64,000 bases of DNA, from the NCBI RefSeq assembly GCF_019645815.1, contig NZ_CP080997.1, positions 3,352,880-3,416,879 on the forward strand, read 5' to 3'. Shown here piece after piece: positions 31,466 to 38,703 of this stretch (its first letter is position 1; each line of letters opens with the position of its first letter). Position numbers and translations under genes: made by a program. Below the pieces are notes generated by a model. It had not been told where the DNA came from. It saw nothing but the letters and a program-made list of their open reading frames with translations, and ran no database searches. This stretch comes from Mycolicibacter heraklionensis. Lineage in GTDB: Bacteria > Actinomycetota > Actinomycetes > Mycobacteriales > Mycobacteriaceae.

Positions 31466-32146
31466 GTGCGGATATTGCTGGTCGAAGACGAGGCTCGGCT
31501 GGCGGAGACCGTGCGTCGCGGGCTGGTCGCCGAGGGCTTCGTCGTCGACGTCGAACACGACGGCACCGACGGCCTGGCCGCCGCCACCACCGGCGACTAC
31601 GACGTGGTGGTGCTGGACATCATGTTGCCCGGCCTCAGTGGCTACCAGGTGGTCCGCGGGCTGCGGGCGCAGCAGGTGTGGACGCCGGTGCTCATGCTCT
31701 CGGCCAAAGACGGCGAGTACGACATGGCGGATGCCTTCGACATCGGCGCCGACGACTATCTGACCAAACCGTTCTCGTTCGTCGTCCTGGTGGCACGGCT
31801 GCGCGCCCTGCTGCGCCGGGGCGCCCCGGCACGTCCGACGGTGCTCACTGCGGGCACCCTGTCGCTCGATCCGGCTCGCCGTCGGGTGACCCGCGGTGAC
31901 ACGGTGCTCACCCTGACGCCCCGGGAATTCGGGCTACTGCAGTTCTTGATGCGGCACCAGGGCGATGTGGTCACCAAGTCCGAGATCTTGCGCTCAGTGT
32001 GGGATTCGAACTACACCGGCGACGAGAACGTCGTCGAGGTCTACATCGGCTATCTGCGCCGCAAGATCGACGCGCCGTTCGGACTCGCCACCATCGAGAC
32101 GGTCCGCGGCGCCGGCTACCGCCTGCGTTCGGACACCGACTCTTGA
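31466..32146 (+). CDS. OmpR-family response regulator
   Basis: 226 residues from GTG 31466 (N-terminus RILLVEDEARL). Receiver domain about 1-115 with phospho-acceptor Asp in VVVLDIMLPG, the Thr/Ser switch in MLSAKDG and Lys in LTKPFSF. The winged-helix effector domain (about 130-225) has LTPREFGLLQFLMRHQGDVV, SEILRSVWD and RRKIDAPFGLATIETVRGAG. The partner histidine kinase lies tail to tail on the other strand, their 3' ends overlapping by 31 bp. Target genes are unknown; the divergent DedA gene is a candidate. Confidence 0.92.
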   Translation: MRILLVEDEARLAETVRRGLVAEGFVVDVEHDGTDGLAAATTGDYDVVVLDIMLPGLSGYQVVRGLRAQQVWTPVLMLSAKDGEYDMADAFDIGADDYLTKPFSFVVLVARLRALLRRGAPARPTVLTAGTLSLDPARRRVTRGDTVLTLTPREFGLLQFLMRHQGDVVTKSEILRSVWDSNYTGDENVVEVYIGYLRRKIDAPFGLATIETVRGAGYRLRSDTDS

Positions 32147-33549
32147 TCCGGGCCGCCCTGTTGGGGCAGTGACACGGTGAACACCGCCCCACCGGCGGCG
32201 GCATCATCCACGGCAACGGTTCCCCGGTGGGCACGCACCACCTCCGCGACGATCGCCAGGCCGAGTCCGGTCCCACCCGACGTCCGGGAACGGGCGGCGT
32301 CGAGCCGGACGAACCGCTCGAAGATCCGCTTCCGCTCACCCACCGGGATCCCGGGACCGTCGTCGGCGATCGTGATGACGACGCCGCCCGGGACCGGACG
32401 GCAGCTCAGCGTCACCGTGCTGCGGGCATACCGGGCCGCGTTGTCGACCAGGTTGCGAATCACCCGGGTCAGGGCGGCACGGTCACCCGTTACCCGGCAG
32501 GCCCGGATATCGGTGACGACGCTGACCGACCCGCTGGCGCCCAGTCGGTTCGCCTCGGCCTCCAGGAGATCGTCGATGTCGACGTCCTCCCACCGCAATC
32601 CCAGTGCCCCTTCGTCGGAGCGGGCCAGCAGCAACAGGTCTTGGAGAAGTTGCCCCATCCGCCGCGATTCCGGCAGCAGCGATTCGTCGATCAGGTCCCG
32701 GTCCATCAGCTCGGGCCGGGCACTGGCCAGCTCCAGCGCGGTGGTGATGGTGGCCAGGGGGCTGCGCAGTTCGTGCGACACATCGCTGACCAGACGCAGT
32801 TGGGCGGCCCTCCCATGCTCCAGCCGAGACAGCATGGCGTTCATCGTCGTCGCCAGTTCGGCGATCTCGTCATGGGTTCGGGGAACCGGCACCCGCTCGG
32901 TCAGATCAGCGCTGGAGATCGACGCCACCCGGGTGCGGATCGCTTCCACCGGCCGCAGCGCGGCACCCACCAGGCGGAAAGTTCCCGCTGCGACCAACAC
33001 GATCAGAATCGGCGCACCGACCGCCAGCAACACACCAACCTCGGCCACGATCTCCTCGACCGGTTCGCGGTCCACCCCCACCAGCACGGTGACCGGGTCT
33101 CCGTCGGCGGTGGCGCCGCGGGCCGATACCCAATACTCGTCGCCGGTGGCGGATTCGACGCGGCCCACATAGCGCGCTTGACCGTCATCGAGGGCTACTG
33201 CGGCCAGCGGCGATCGGGGTGCGCCGTTGGACGCGGCCCGGATCACGCCCGACGCCCCGACAACCTCCACGACGGCGATCTGCGCATCGGTGGCCAGCAG
33301 CGCCGACTCCAGATCGTCGAGATCGTCAGACCGCAGCGCCGCGGCGATATGTTCGGCGCGAAGGCCCGCCGCGGTCTCGGCGGTCGATTCCAGCGACCTA
33401 TACAGCACCAGCAGGAGCAGCCCGCCCGCAATCGCGAGGCAGATCGTCATCACCGCCGCCGCGGCCAGCGCCGATCGGGTCCGCACACCGCTGTACAGCG
33501 AGCGAAGCCGCTCGATGACGGCCCGCATCCGGTCCGTGCTGCCGCTCAC
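32116..33549 (-). CDS. Sensor histidine kinase
   Basis: About 477 residues from GTG 33549 (ATG 33528 possible). A first transmembrane helix near residue 25-50, an extracytoplasmic sensor of about 110 residues, a second helix near 165-190, HAMP (ALRPVEAIRTRV...), the H-box VSDVSHELRSPL with the phospho-acceptor His, N-box RNLVDNAARYA, and ATP-lid motifs DDGPGIP and GGTGLGLAIV. It reads convergently into the response regulator gene. Its last ten codons (ending SERRR) are antisense to the regulator's 3' end. Stimulus unknown. Confidence 0.92.
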   Translation of the reverse strand: MSGSTDRMRAVIERLRSLYSGVRTRSALAAAAVMTICLAIAGGLLLLVLYRSLESTAETAAGLRAEHIAAALRSDDLDDLESALLATDAQIAVVEVVGASGVIRAASNGAPRSPLAAVALDDGQARYVGRVESATGDEYWVSARGATADGDPVTVLVGVDREPVEEIVAEVGVLLAVGAPILIVLVAAGTFRLVGAALRPVEAIRTRVASISSADLTERVPVPRTHDEIAELATTMNAMLSRLEHGRAAQLRLVSDVSHELRSPLATITTALELASARPELMDRDLIDESLLPESRRMGQLLQDLLLLARSDEGALGLRWEDVDIDDLLEAEANRLGASGSVSVVTDIRACRVTGDRAALTRVIRNLVDNAARYARSTVTLSCRPVPGGVVITIADDGPGIPVGERKRIFERFVRLDAARSRTSGGTGLGLAIVAEVVRAHRGTVAVDDAAAGGAVFTVSLPQQGGPDQESVSERRR

Positions 33550-33681
33550 GCCGCCTCCCGGTTCATCGCATACCGACACAGCATGCCCGCCATCGTGACC
33601 CGCCGCCGCTGTGACACCACTGAGGCCGCGGGTTTGCTGACGACGCCCAGCACGTCGGAGGCACCCGATAACCTGCCGGGC

Positions 33682-34860
33682 ATGCTGTCGACGCTGGCCG
33701 TACGGGGTTACCGCTCGCTGCGCGACCTGGTGCTGCCGCTGCACCAGCTCACCGTCGTCACCGGCGCTAACGGGACCGGGAAGTCCTCGCTGTATCGGGC
33801 GCTACGACTGCTGGCCGACTGCGGGCGCGGCGAGGTGATCGGCTCACTGGCCCGCGAGGGCGGCCTGGAGTCGGTGCTGTGGGCCGGCCCGGAGCAGCTC
33901 GGCGAAGCGCGCCGCAGCGGAGCCGCCCAGGGCAGCGTGCGCACCCGACCCGTCTCACTGGAGCTGGGTTTCGCCTCCGACGATTTCGGCTACCTGGTCG
34001 ATCTGGGACTACCACAGGACCCGGCGCAGGCTTCGGCGTTCGCCCACGATCCGGAGATCAAACGGGAGATCGTGTTCGCCGGACCGGTGCCGCGCCGCGG
34101 CGCCACGTTGGTGAGCCGCACCCGGGCATTCGCGCAGGCCAGCACGGACTCCGGGGTCGAGGAACTGTCGCGGGCACTGCCGACCTATCGCAGCGTGCTC
34201 GCCGAATTCGCCCACCCCGCAGCACATCCGGAACTGGCCGCGGTACGGGACCGGCTGCGGGACTGGCGCTTCTACGACGGCTTCCGGGTGGATGCCGGCG
34301 CACCGGTGCGACGGCCGCAGGTCGGTACGCGCACACCGGTACTCGCCGGCGACGGCGTCGATCTGGCCGCGGCGGTACAGACCATCATCGAGTCCGGCGA
34401 CGACGACCTGGCCCGTGCGGTTGCGGCCGCATTCGACGGGGCGACACTGTCCGTCAGCTCGCACGACGGCATGTTCGACCTTCAGTTGCGCCAGCGGGGC
34501 ATGCTGCGGCCGTTGCGCGCCGCCGAACTGTCCGACGGCACCCTGCGCTTCCTGCTGTGGGCGGCCGCCCTGCTGAGCCCACAGCCACCGTCGCTGATGG
34601 TGCTCAACGAGCCGGAGACGTCACTGCATCCCGACCTGGTGGCGCCGCTGGCCGAACTCATCCGGGCCGCCGCCACCCGAACCCAGGTCGTGGTGGTCAC
34701 CCACGCGCGCACCATGCCCGAACTGCTCGCCGCCGTGCCCGTCGCCGAAGCCGACCGCGACGACACCGCGGAGGTCGAGGTCTACAAGGACTTCGGCGAG
34801 ACGCGGGTCGCCGGGCTGGGCCTGCTCAACACCCCGGCCTGGGACTGGGGCAGCCGCTGA
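33682..34860 (+). CDS. AAA ATPase of the RecF/OLD-like type
   Basis: 392 residues. An SMC/ABC-like ATPase with Walker A GANGTGKSS (about residue 28), a long insert with no recognised domain (about 60-270), an ABC-like signature LSDGTLRFL, and Walker B LMVLNEPETSLHP, followed by VVVTHARTM. No TOPRIM nuclease domain is attached, and no partner gene like those of Gabija or retrons is adjacent. Function is unknown; roles in DNA maintenance or defence are only possible. The start ATG 33682 lies in a frame open far upstream over the kinase gene. Confidence 0.75.
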   Translation: MLSTLAVRGYRSLRDLVLPLHQLTVVTGANGTGKSSLYRALRLLADCGRGEVIGSLAREGGLESVLWAGPEQLGEARRSGAAQGSVRTRPVSLELGFASDDFGYLVDLGLPQDPAQASAFAHDPEIKREIVFAGPVPRRGATLVSRTRAFAQASTDSGVEELSRALPTYRSVLAEFAHPAAHPELAAVRDRLRDWRFYDGFRVDAGAPVRRPQVGTRTPVLAGDGVDLAAAVQTIIESGDDDLARAVAAAFDGATLSVSSHDGMFDLQLRQRGMLRPLRAAELSDGTLRFLLWAAALLSPQPPSLMVLNEPETSLHPDLVAPLAELIRAAATRTQVVVVTHARTMPELLAAVPVAEADRDDTAEVEVYKDFGETRVAGLGLLNTPAWDWGSR

Positions 34861-34865
34861 CGCGT

Positions 34866-34889
34866 CTGAGCGCCGACGCGGCGGCTCAG
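34866..34889. terminator. Hairpin between convergent ATPase and SDR genes
   Basis: CTGAGC (34866-34871) pairs with GCTCAG (34884-34889), extended inward by GCC/GGC with one bulged G and a 5-nt loop. It lies between two convergent genes and takes in the SDR stop. No T-tract follows, as is usual in mycobacteria. Confidence 0.45.
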
Positions 34890-35761
34890 GAGCTGCGCAA
34901 CGAATCGCGCGACGGCCGCAGCGCACGGCTGAACAGCACGTTGGCCTGGCGCATGGCCACGCTGTAGGGCAGCCAGGCCAGCCGCTTGAACGCGTACAGC
35001 GCCCGGATGTCACCGGAGGTGTAGACCAGGTAGCGGTTGCGCGCCACCCCGGCCAGGATCTTGTCCGCCGCCTTCTCCGGCGACACGGCATGGCCGGCAA
35101 AACGGCCCACCCATTTCTCCACCTGCGGGTCCTCGCGGTCCACGCCGGCGATCTCGACGGTGTGGACCAGCCCGGTCTTGACCGCGCCGGGAACCACCAC
35201 CGACACCCCGATCTTGTGCCGGGCCAGGTCGAACCGCAGCACCTCCGACACTCCGCGCAGGCCGTACTTGCTGGCGGAATAGGCGGCGTGCCAAGGCAAG
35301 GCGACGATTCCGGCCGCCGAAGAGACATTGACCAGGTGGCCGCCGCGGCCGGCGGCCATCATCGGCGGGATGAAGGTCTCGATGACGTGGATCGGACCCA
35401 TCAGGTTGATGTCGACCAGCTTGCGCCACTGTGCGTGGGTGAGCCGGTCGACGGTCCCCCAGGCCGAGATCCCGGCGATGTTCATCACGATGTCCATGGG
35501 CTGGTGCCGCTCATGAATGTCGGCGGCGAAGGCGGCGACGTCGTCGTAGTCGGCGACGTCGACCACCCGGTGCTCGGGTACCAGCGCGCCCAGAGCGCGT
35601 GCGTCGGCGACGGTTTCAGCCAGGCCGTCGGCGTTGCGGTCGGTCAGGTACAGCTCGGCACCATGCTCAGCCAGCCGCAACGCGGTGGCCCGACCGATCC
35701 CGCTCGCCGCTCCGGTGATGAAGCACCGCTTGCCCCGGTAGTACTGCGCTACGCGTGTCAT
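34886..35761 (-). CDS. Short-chain dehydrogenase/reductase (Rv3057c-like)
   Basis: 291 residues from ATG 35761. Rossmann motif TGAASGIGRATALRL near residue 16, NIAG near 95, and catalytic Ser/Tyr/Lys in VSSAAGIV and AAYSASKYGL. The C-terminal RYLVYTSGDIRALYAFKRL tail is typical of the mycobacterial subgroup. Probably an alcohol, steroid or lipid oxidoreductase; substrate unknown. It follows the TetR gene on the same strand with a 40-bp gap containing the palindrome GGCGGTACCGCC (35778-35789), and lies near cyp136 as in M. tuberculosis. Confidence 0.88.
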   Translation of the reverse strand: MTRVAQYYRGKRCFITGAASGIGRATALRLAEHGAELYLTDRNADGLAETVADARALGALVPEHRVVDVADYDDVAAFAADIHERHQPMDIVMNIAGISAWGTVDRLTHAQWRKLVDINLMGPIHVIETFIPPMMAAGRGGHLVNVSSAAGIVALPWHAAYSASKYGLRGVSEVLRFDLARHKIGVSVVVPGAVKTGLVHTVEIAGVDREDPQVEKWVGRFAGHAVSPEKAADKILAGVARNRYLVYTSGDIRALYAFKRLAWLPYSVAMRQANVLFSRALRPSRDSLRSS

Positions 35762-35801
35762 GGGTGCAGACGATACCGGCGGTACCGCCCAGGGATCACC
35801 G

Positions 35802-36470
35802 CTAGCCCTTACCGCCGCCCCACAGCGCATTGCGCCACAACGCCTCGAGCACCTGCACACCACGACCCACATCACCGCCGGGCCCGACGAAGGCACTGTC
35901 GCCGGAAAGCATGTAGACGGTGGTGGCGCCCAGGGTCCGCACCAGCGCGGGGATGTCGTCGCTGATCGGGTTCGCGGTCCCCGCGGCGATCTCGTCATTG
36001 ACCACGCCGACGATCTGGTTGATCACCGCGTCGATCTGAGCGTCGAGCAGCTCGCGGATCTCGGCGTCGCTGTTGCGGGCCAAGTTGCACGCCGACATCA
36101 CCGGATCGTTGTGGGCGTAGACCGCGGCGGCACTGCCCACCATGCGCTGGGCGAAGGCCTCGGTCGATTCGTCGGCGCCCCGCGGTGCGAAGTAGTGGGT
36201 CAGTTCTTCGAGCTCGTGGGTGGCCTCCGCCAGGATGTGGGCGAGCACGGCGTACTTGGAGTCGAAGTAGAAATAGAACCCCGAGCGCGCCACCCCGGCC
36301 CGGTCGCTGATGGTGCTGACCGACAGTTCCGCGAAGGGTTTCTCCTCCAGCAGCTCACGCACCGCCTGAACAATCGCCTGACGCTGCTTGTCGCCCCGCC
36401 GCAGCGGCAGGTCGTCGGCAGAGCGCCCGCCCGCGTCATCCTCGATATTCACCTTTGCACCTTGCACCAC
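35802..36470 (-). CDS. TetR-family transcriptional regulator (Rv3058c-like)
   Basis: 222 residues. Helix-turn-helix near 25-70: QAIVQAVRELLEEKPFAELS, then VSTISDRAGVARSGFYFYFDS. The C-terminal part resembles EthR-type ligand domains. Divergent from cyp136 with a 99-bp gap that holds an inverted repeat (36489-36502), and followed by the SDR gene. It is therefore the likely local repressor of the P450 and the SDR. Confidence 0.88.
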   Translation of the reverse strand: MVQGAKVNIEDDAGGRSADDLPLRRGDKQRQAIVQAVRELLEEKPFAELSVSTISDRAGVARSGFYFYFDSKYAVLAHILAEATHELEELTHYFAPRGADESTEAFAQRMVGSAAAVYAHNDPVMSACNLARNSDAEIRELLDAQIDAVINQIVGVVNDEIAAGTANPISDDIPALVRTLGATTVYMLSGDSAFVGPGGDVGRGVQVLEALWRNALWGGGKG

Positions 36471-36488
36471 GCCGCGCCGGATTCAAAC

Positions 36489-36502
36489 TTGACAGGCGTC
36501 AA
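36489..36502. promoter_or_regulatory. Inverted repeat in the TetR/cyp136 promoter
   Basis: TTGAC-AGGC-GTCAA is a perfect 5-bp inverted repeat with a 4-nt spacer, 19 bp from the TetR start. Flanking AAAC/AAAC bases do not extend the symmetry. A TetR dimer site is a reasonable reading. Confidence 0.5.
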
Positions 36503-36569
36503 ACTTACTCCAAGGATTAGGGCGAAGTGACGGTTACCACAACCTGTCCGGGCCGTTAGAGGAGCGTCT

Positions 36570-38045
36570 GTGACCACCATCAGCACCCCGCGTTACCTGC
36601 TGGACCAGGCAAAACGCCGGTTCGTCCCGACCGTGAACACCATCCCGGGCATGGGATTGCTGGAAAAACGGCTGATGACGGTCGACTGGCCGCAGCGGAC
36701 GCTGGCCACCCCGCCGGCGGGCAGCGATCTGAAGCCCATCGTCGGTGACTCGGGGCTGCCGCTGCTGGGTCACATCGTCGAGATGTTCCGCCAGGGACCC
36801 GACTTCCCCCTGCACCTGTACAACACCCGCGGCCCGATCACCTTCGCCGACTCGCCCATCCTGCCGTCGATCGTCGCGCTGGGGCCCGACGCCACCCAGA
36901 CGATCTTCACCAACAAGAACAAGGACTACTCGCAGAAGGGCTGGCTCCCGGTGATCGGGCCGTTCTTCAACCGCGGCCTGATGATGCTCGACTTCGACGA
37001 GCACATGGCGCACCGGCGAATCATGCAGTCCGCCTTCACCCGGCCCCGGCTGGCCAGCTATGTCGAGGACATCGACCGGGTGGCTTCGGCGATTGTGGCC
37101 GACTGGCCCACCGACGACGGCCGTTTCCTGGTGTACCCGGCGATGAAGGAACTGACCCTCGACGTCGCCTCGGTGGTGTTCATGGGCCACGAGCCGGGCA
37201 GCGACCACCAGCTGGTCACCAAGGTCAACCACGCCTTCGAACAGACCACCCGGGCCGGCGGCGCGATCATCCGCACCTCGGTGCCGCCGTTCAAGTGGTG
37301 GCAGGGCCTGCAGGGCCGCAAGCTGCTCGAGGACTACTTCGTCGAGCGGGTCAAAGAGCGCCGTAACGCCGAGGGCACCGACATGCTGACGGTGCTCTGT
37401 CACACCGCCGACGAGGACGGCAACAGCTTCTCCGACGCCGACATCGTCAACCACATGATCTTCTTGATGATGGCCGCCCACGACACCACCACCTCAACGG
37501 TGACCACGATGATCTACCACCTGGCCGCGCACCCGGAGTGGCAGGAGCGAGCCCGCGACGAGTCGACGCGGCTGGGCGACAGCCCGCTGGACATCGAGTC
37601 GCTGGAGAAGCTGGAGACCCTCGACCTGGTCATGGACGAGTCCCTGCGGCTGGTGACGCCGCTGCCGTTCAACATGCGCCAGACGGTCCGCGACACCGAT
37701 CTGCTGGGCCATTACGTGCCGGCCGGAACCAACGTGGTCACCTGGCCCGGAATGAATCACTGGCTGCCCGAGCTGTACACCAACCCGCGCCAGTTCGACC
37801 CGGAGCGGTTCCTCGAGCCGCGGGCCGAGCACAAGAAGCACCGCTACGCCTGGGCGCCGTTCGGCGGCGGGGCGCACAAGTGCATCGGGATGGTGTTCGG
37901 CCGTCTCGAGGTCAAGACTGTGCTGCACCGGTTGCTGCGCCAGTACCGGATTGAGCTGTCCCACCCCGGCTACCAGCCGCGCTGGGACTACGGCGGCATG
38001 CCGATCCCGATGGACGGGATGCCGATCGTGTTGCGCCGGCTCTAA
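36570..38045 (+). CDS. cyp136: Cytochrome P450 CYP136
   Basis: 491 residues from GTG 36570, the length of M. tuberculosis CYP136. I-helix oxygen-binding motif AAHDTTTSTV, ExxR in MDESLRLVTP, and heme-ligand loop FGGGAHKCIG. The long N-terminal region before the P450 fold and the sterol-14-demethylase-like overall pattern fit CYP136. Natural substrate unknown. No ferredoxin gene is adjacent. Likely controlled by the divergent TetR. Its stop overlaps the stop of the convergent LeuA-domain gene by four bases. Confidence 0.92.
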   Translation: MTTISTPRYLLDQAKRRFVPTVNTIPGMGLLEKRLMTVDWPQRTLATPPAGSDLKPIVGDSGLPLLGHIVEMFRQGPDFPLHLYNTRGPITFADSPILPSIVALGPDATQTIFTNKNKDYSQKGWLPVIGPFFNRGLMMLDFDEHMAHRRIMQSAFTRPRLASYVEDIDRVASAIVADWPTDDGRFLVYPAMKELTLDVASVVFMGHEPGSDHQLVTKVNHAFEQTTRAGGAIIRTSVPPFKWWQGLQGRKLLEDYFVERVKERRNAEGTDMLTVLCHTADEDGNSFSDADIVNHMIFLMMAAHDTTTSTVTTMIYHLAAHPEWQERARDESTRLGDSPLDIESLEKLETLDLVMDESLRLVTPLPFNMRQTVRDTDLLGHYVPAGTNVVTWPGMNHWLPELYTNPRQFDPERFLEPRAEHKKHRYAWAPFGGGAHKCIGMVFGRLEVKTVLHRLLRQYRIELSHPGYQPRWDYGGMPIPMDGMPIVLRRL

Positions 38046-38512
38046 CCGCCCGCCGTCAGCAGACGGTTGACGCAGGTGACGACTGCGTCCACGGCCGAGG
38101 CCCCGGCGTCGGGCGCGAAGCCCACCGCCCAGGCCGTCGCGCGGCCGTTGGAACCGTGGATGAACGTCGCTGTCTCGGTGCCGCAGCCGAGCTGATGAAA
38201 TCCCAGGATTTCCAACGTGATTCCACGCTCGTACAACATCTCGGTCAGCGCGGCCAACGGACCGTGCGCCGCCGCGGTGCACGTTCCGGTCCGCTCCCCA
38301 ATCGCGATCGTCGCCTGGTACGTGCGGCCCTGTAGACCCAGCCGTGCCGCGGGTCGGTCGGCGTCCAGGCAGCGCCACCGGCCCAGCCGTAGCGGCCCGG
38401 AACAGCGGCCGTAGGTGGCCACGAAGCCCTCCCACGTGAGCTGGGCGGCTGGGTCGCGCAGTTCACGCGGGAGTCGGGTGTCGAATTGGTCTGCGAAGGA
38501 TGTGCTGGCCAT
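38042..38512 (-). CDS. Stand-alone 2-isopropylmalate synthase regulatory (LeuA dimer) domain protein
   Basis: 156 residues from ATG 38512. After about 50 residues of its own, the protein follows the C-terminal allosteric domain of LeuA: GRTYQATIAIGERTGTCTAA, then HGPLAALTEMLYERGITLEI, FHQLGCGTETATFIHGSNGR, ending AVDAVVTCVNRLL. The TIM-barrel catalytic domain is absent. It could sense leucine or modulate LeuA by mixed dimer formation (inference). An upstream 14-codon leader rich in Leu/Val codons and alternative stems suggest amino-acid-responsive attenuation. Confidence 0.75.
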   Translation of the reverse strand: MASTSFADQFDTRLPRELRDPAAQLTWEGFVATYGRCSGPLRLGRWRCLDADRPAARLGLQGRTYQATIAIGERTGTCTAAAHGPLAALTEMLYERGITLEILGFHQLGCGTETATFIHGSNGRATAWAVGFAPDAGASAVDAVVTCVNRLLTAGG

Positions 38513-38617
38513 GGTCGGAGTCTTTTCTGCTCGAAGAGAGCGACCGACAGGTAGTAGCTTCCGACCCACAGCGGGGGTCGGTCTGGATCAGACCCCGCTG
38601 CGGGTGCCGGCTACTAC
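38513..38617 (-). promoter_or_regulatory. Candidate attenuator with alternative stems before the LeuA-domain gene
   Basis: On the minus strand, GTAGTAGC (38610-38617, overlapping Val-Val-Ala codons of the leader) is fully complementary to GCTACTAC (38551-38558). Inside that, CAGCGGGG (38593-38600) is complementary to CCCCGCTG (38569-38576). A competing hairpin CCGACCC/GGGTCGG (38575-38581 with 38561-38567) cannot coexist fully with the second stem. CCGACC directly before the ATG (38513-38518) can pair with the same GGTCGG, which could block initiation. Ribosome stalling would decide between states. The pairing is seen in sequence; the mechanism is inference. Confidence 0.6.
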
Positions 38618-38632
38618 GACTAGATACCGCAT
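38588..38632 (-). CDS. Leader peptide MRYLVVVAGTRSGV
   Basis: A 14-codon open frame upstream of the LeuA-domain gene. Leu and three consecutive Val codons (CTA GTC GTA GTA) follow the third codon. CTA and GTA are rare in such a GC-rich genome, which favours stalling when charged tRNA is short. A weak GGTGA lies 8 bases before the ATG. The stalling codons lie exactly in the arm that pairs with 38551-38558. This is the layout of classical ilv/leu leader peptides. Confidence 0.6.
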   Translation of the reverse strand: MRYLVVVAGTRSGV

Positions 38633-38671
38633 GATGTCACCCAGGCTAGTAGCGCCTCCGCTGGACGCGCA

Positions 38672-38692
38672 ACGCCATTTATGGACTGGCGT
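38672..38692 (-). terminator. Hairpin after poxB
   Basis: ACGCCA (38672-38677) and TGGCGT (38687-38692) form a 6-bp stem with a 9-nt loop, 12 bp after the poxB stop. It could separate poxB transcription from the attenuated LeuA-domain unit. No T-tract. Confidence 0.4.
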
Positions 38693-38703
38693 CGAGATTG
38701 AGA

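Noticed and set aside
33682..34860. Gabija/OLD or retron defence system
   Set aside because: The ATPase lacks a TOPRIM domain and has no helicase, nuclease or reverse transcriptase partner; neighbours are a sensor kinase and an SDR.
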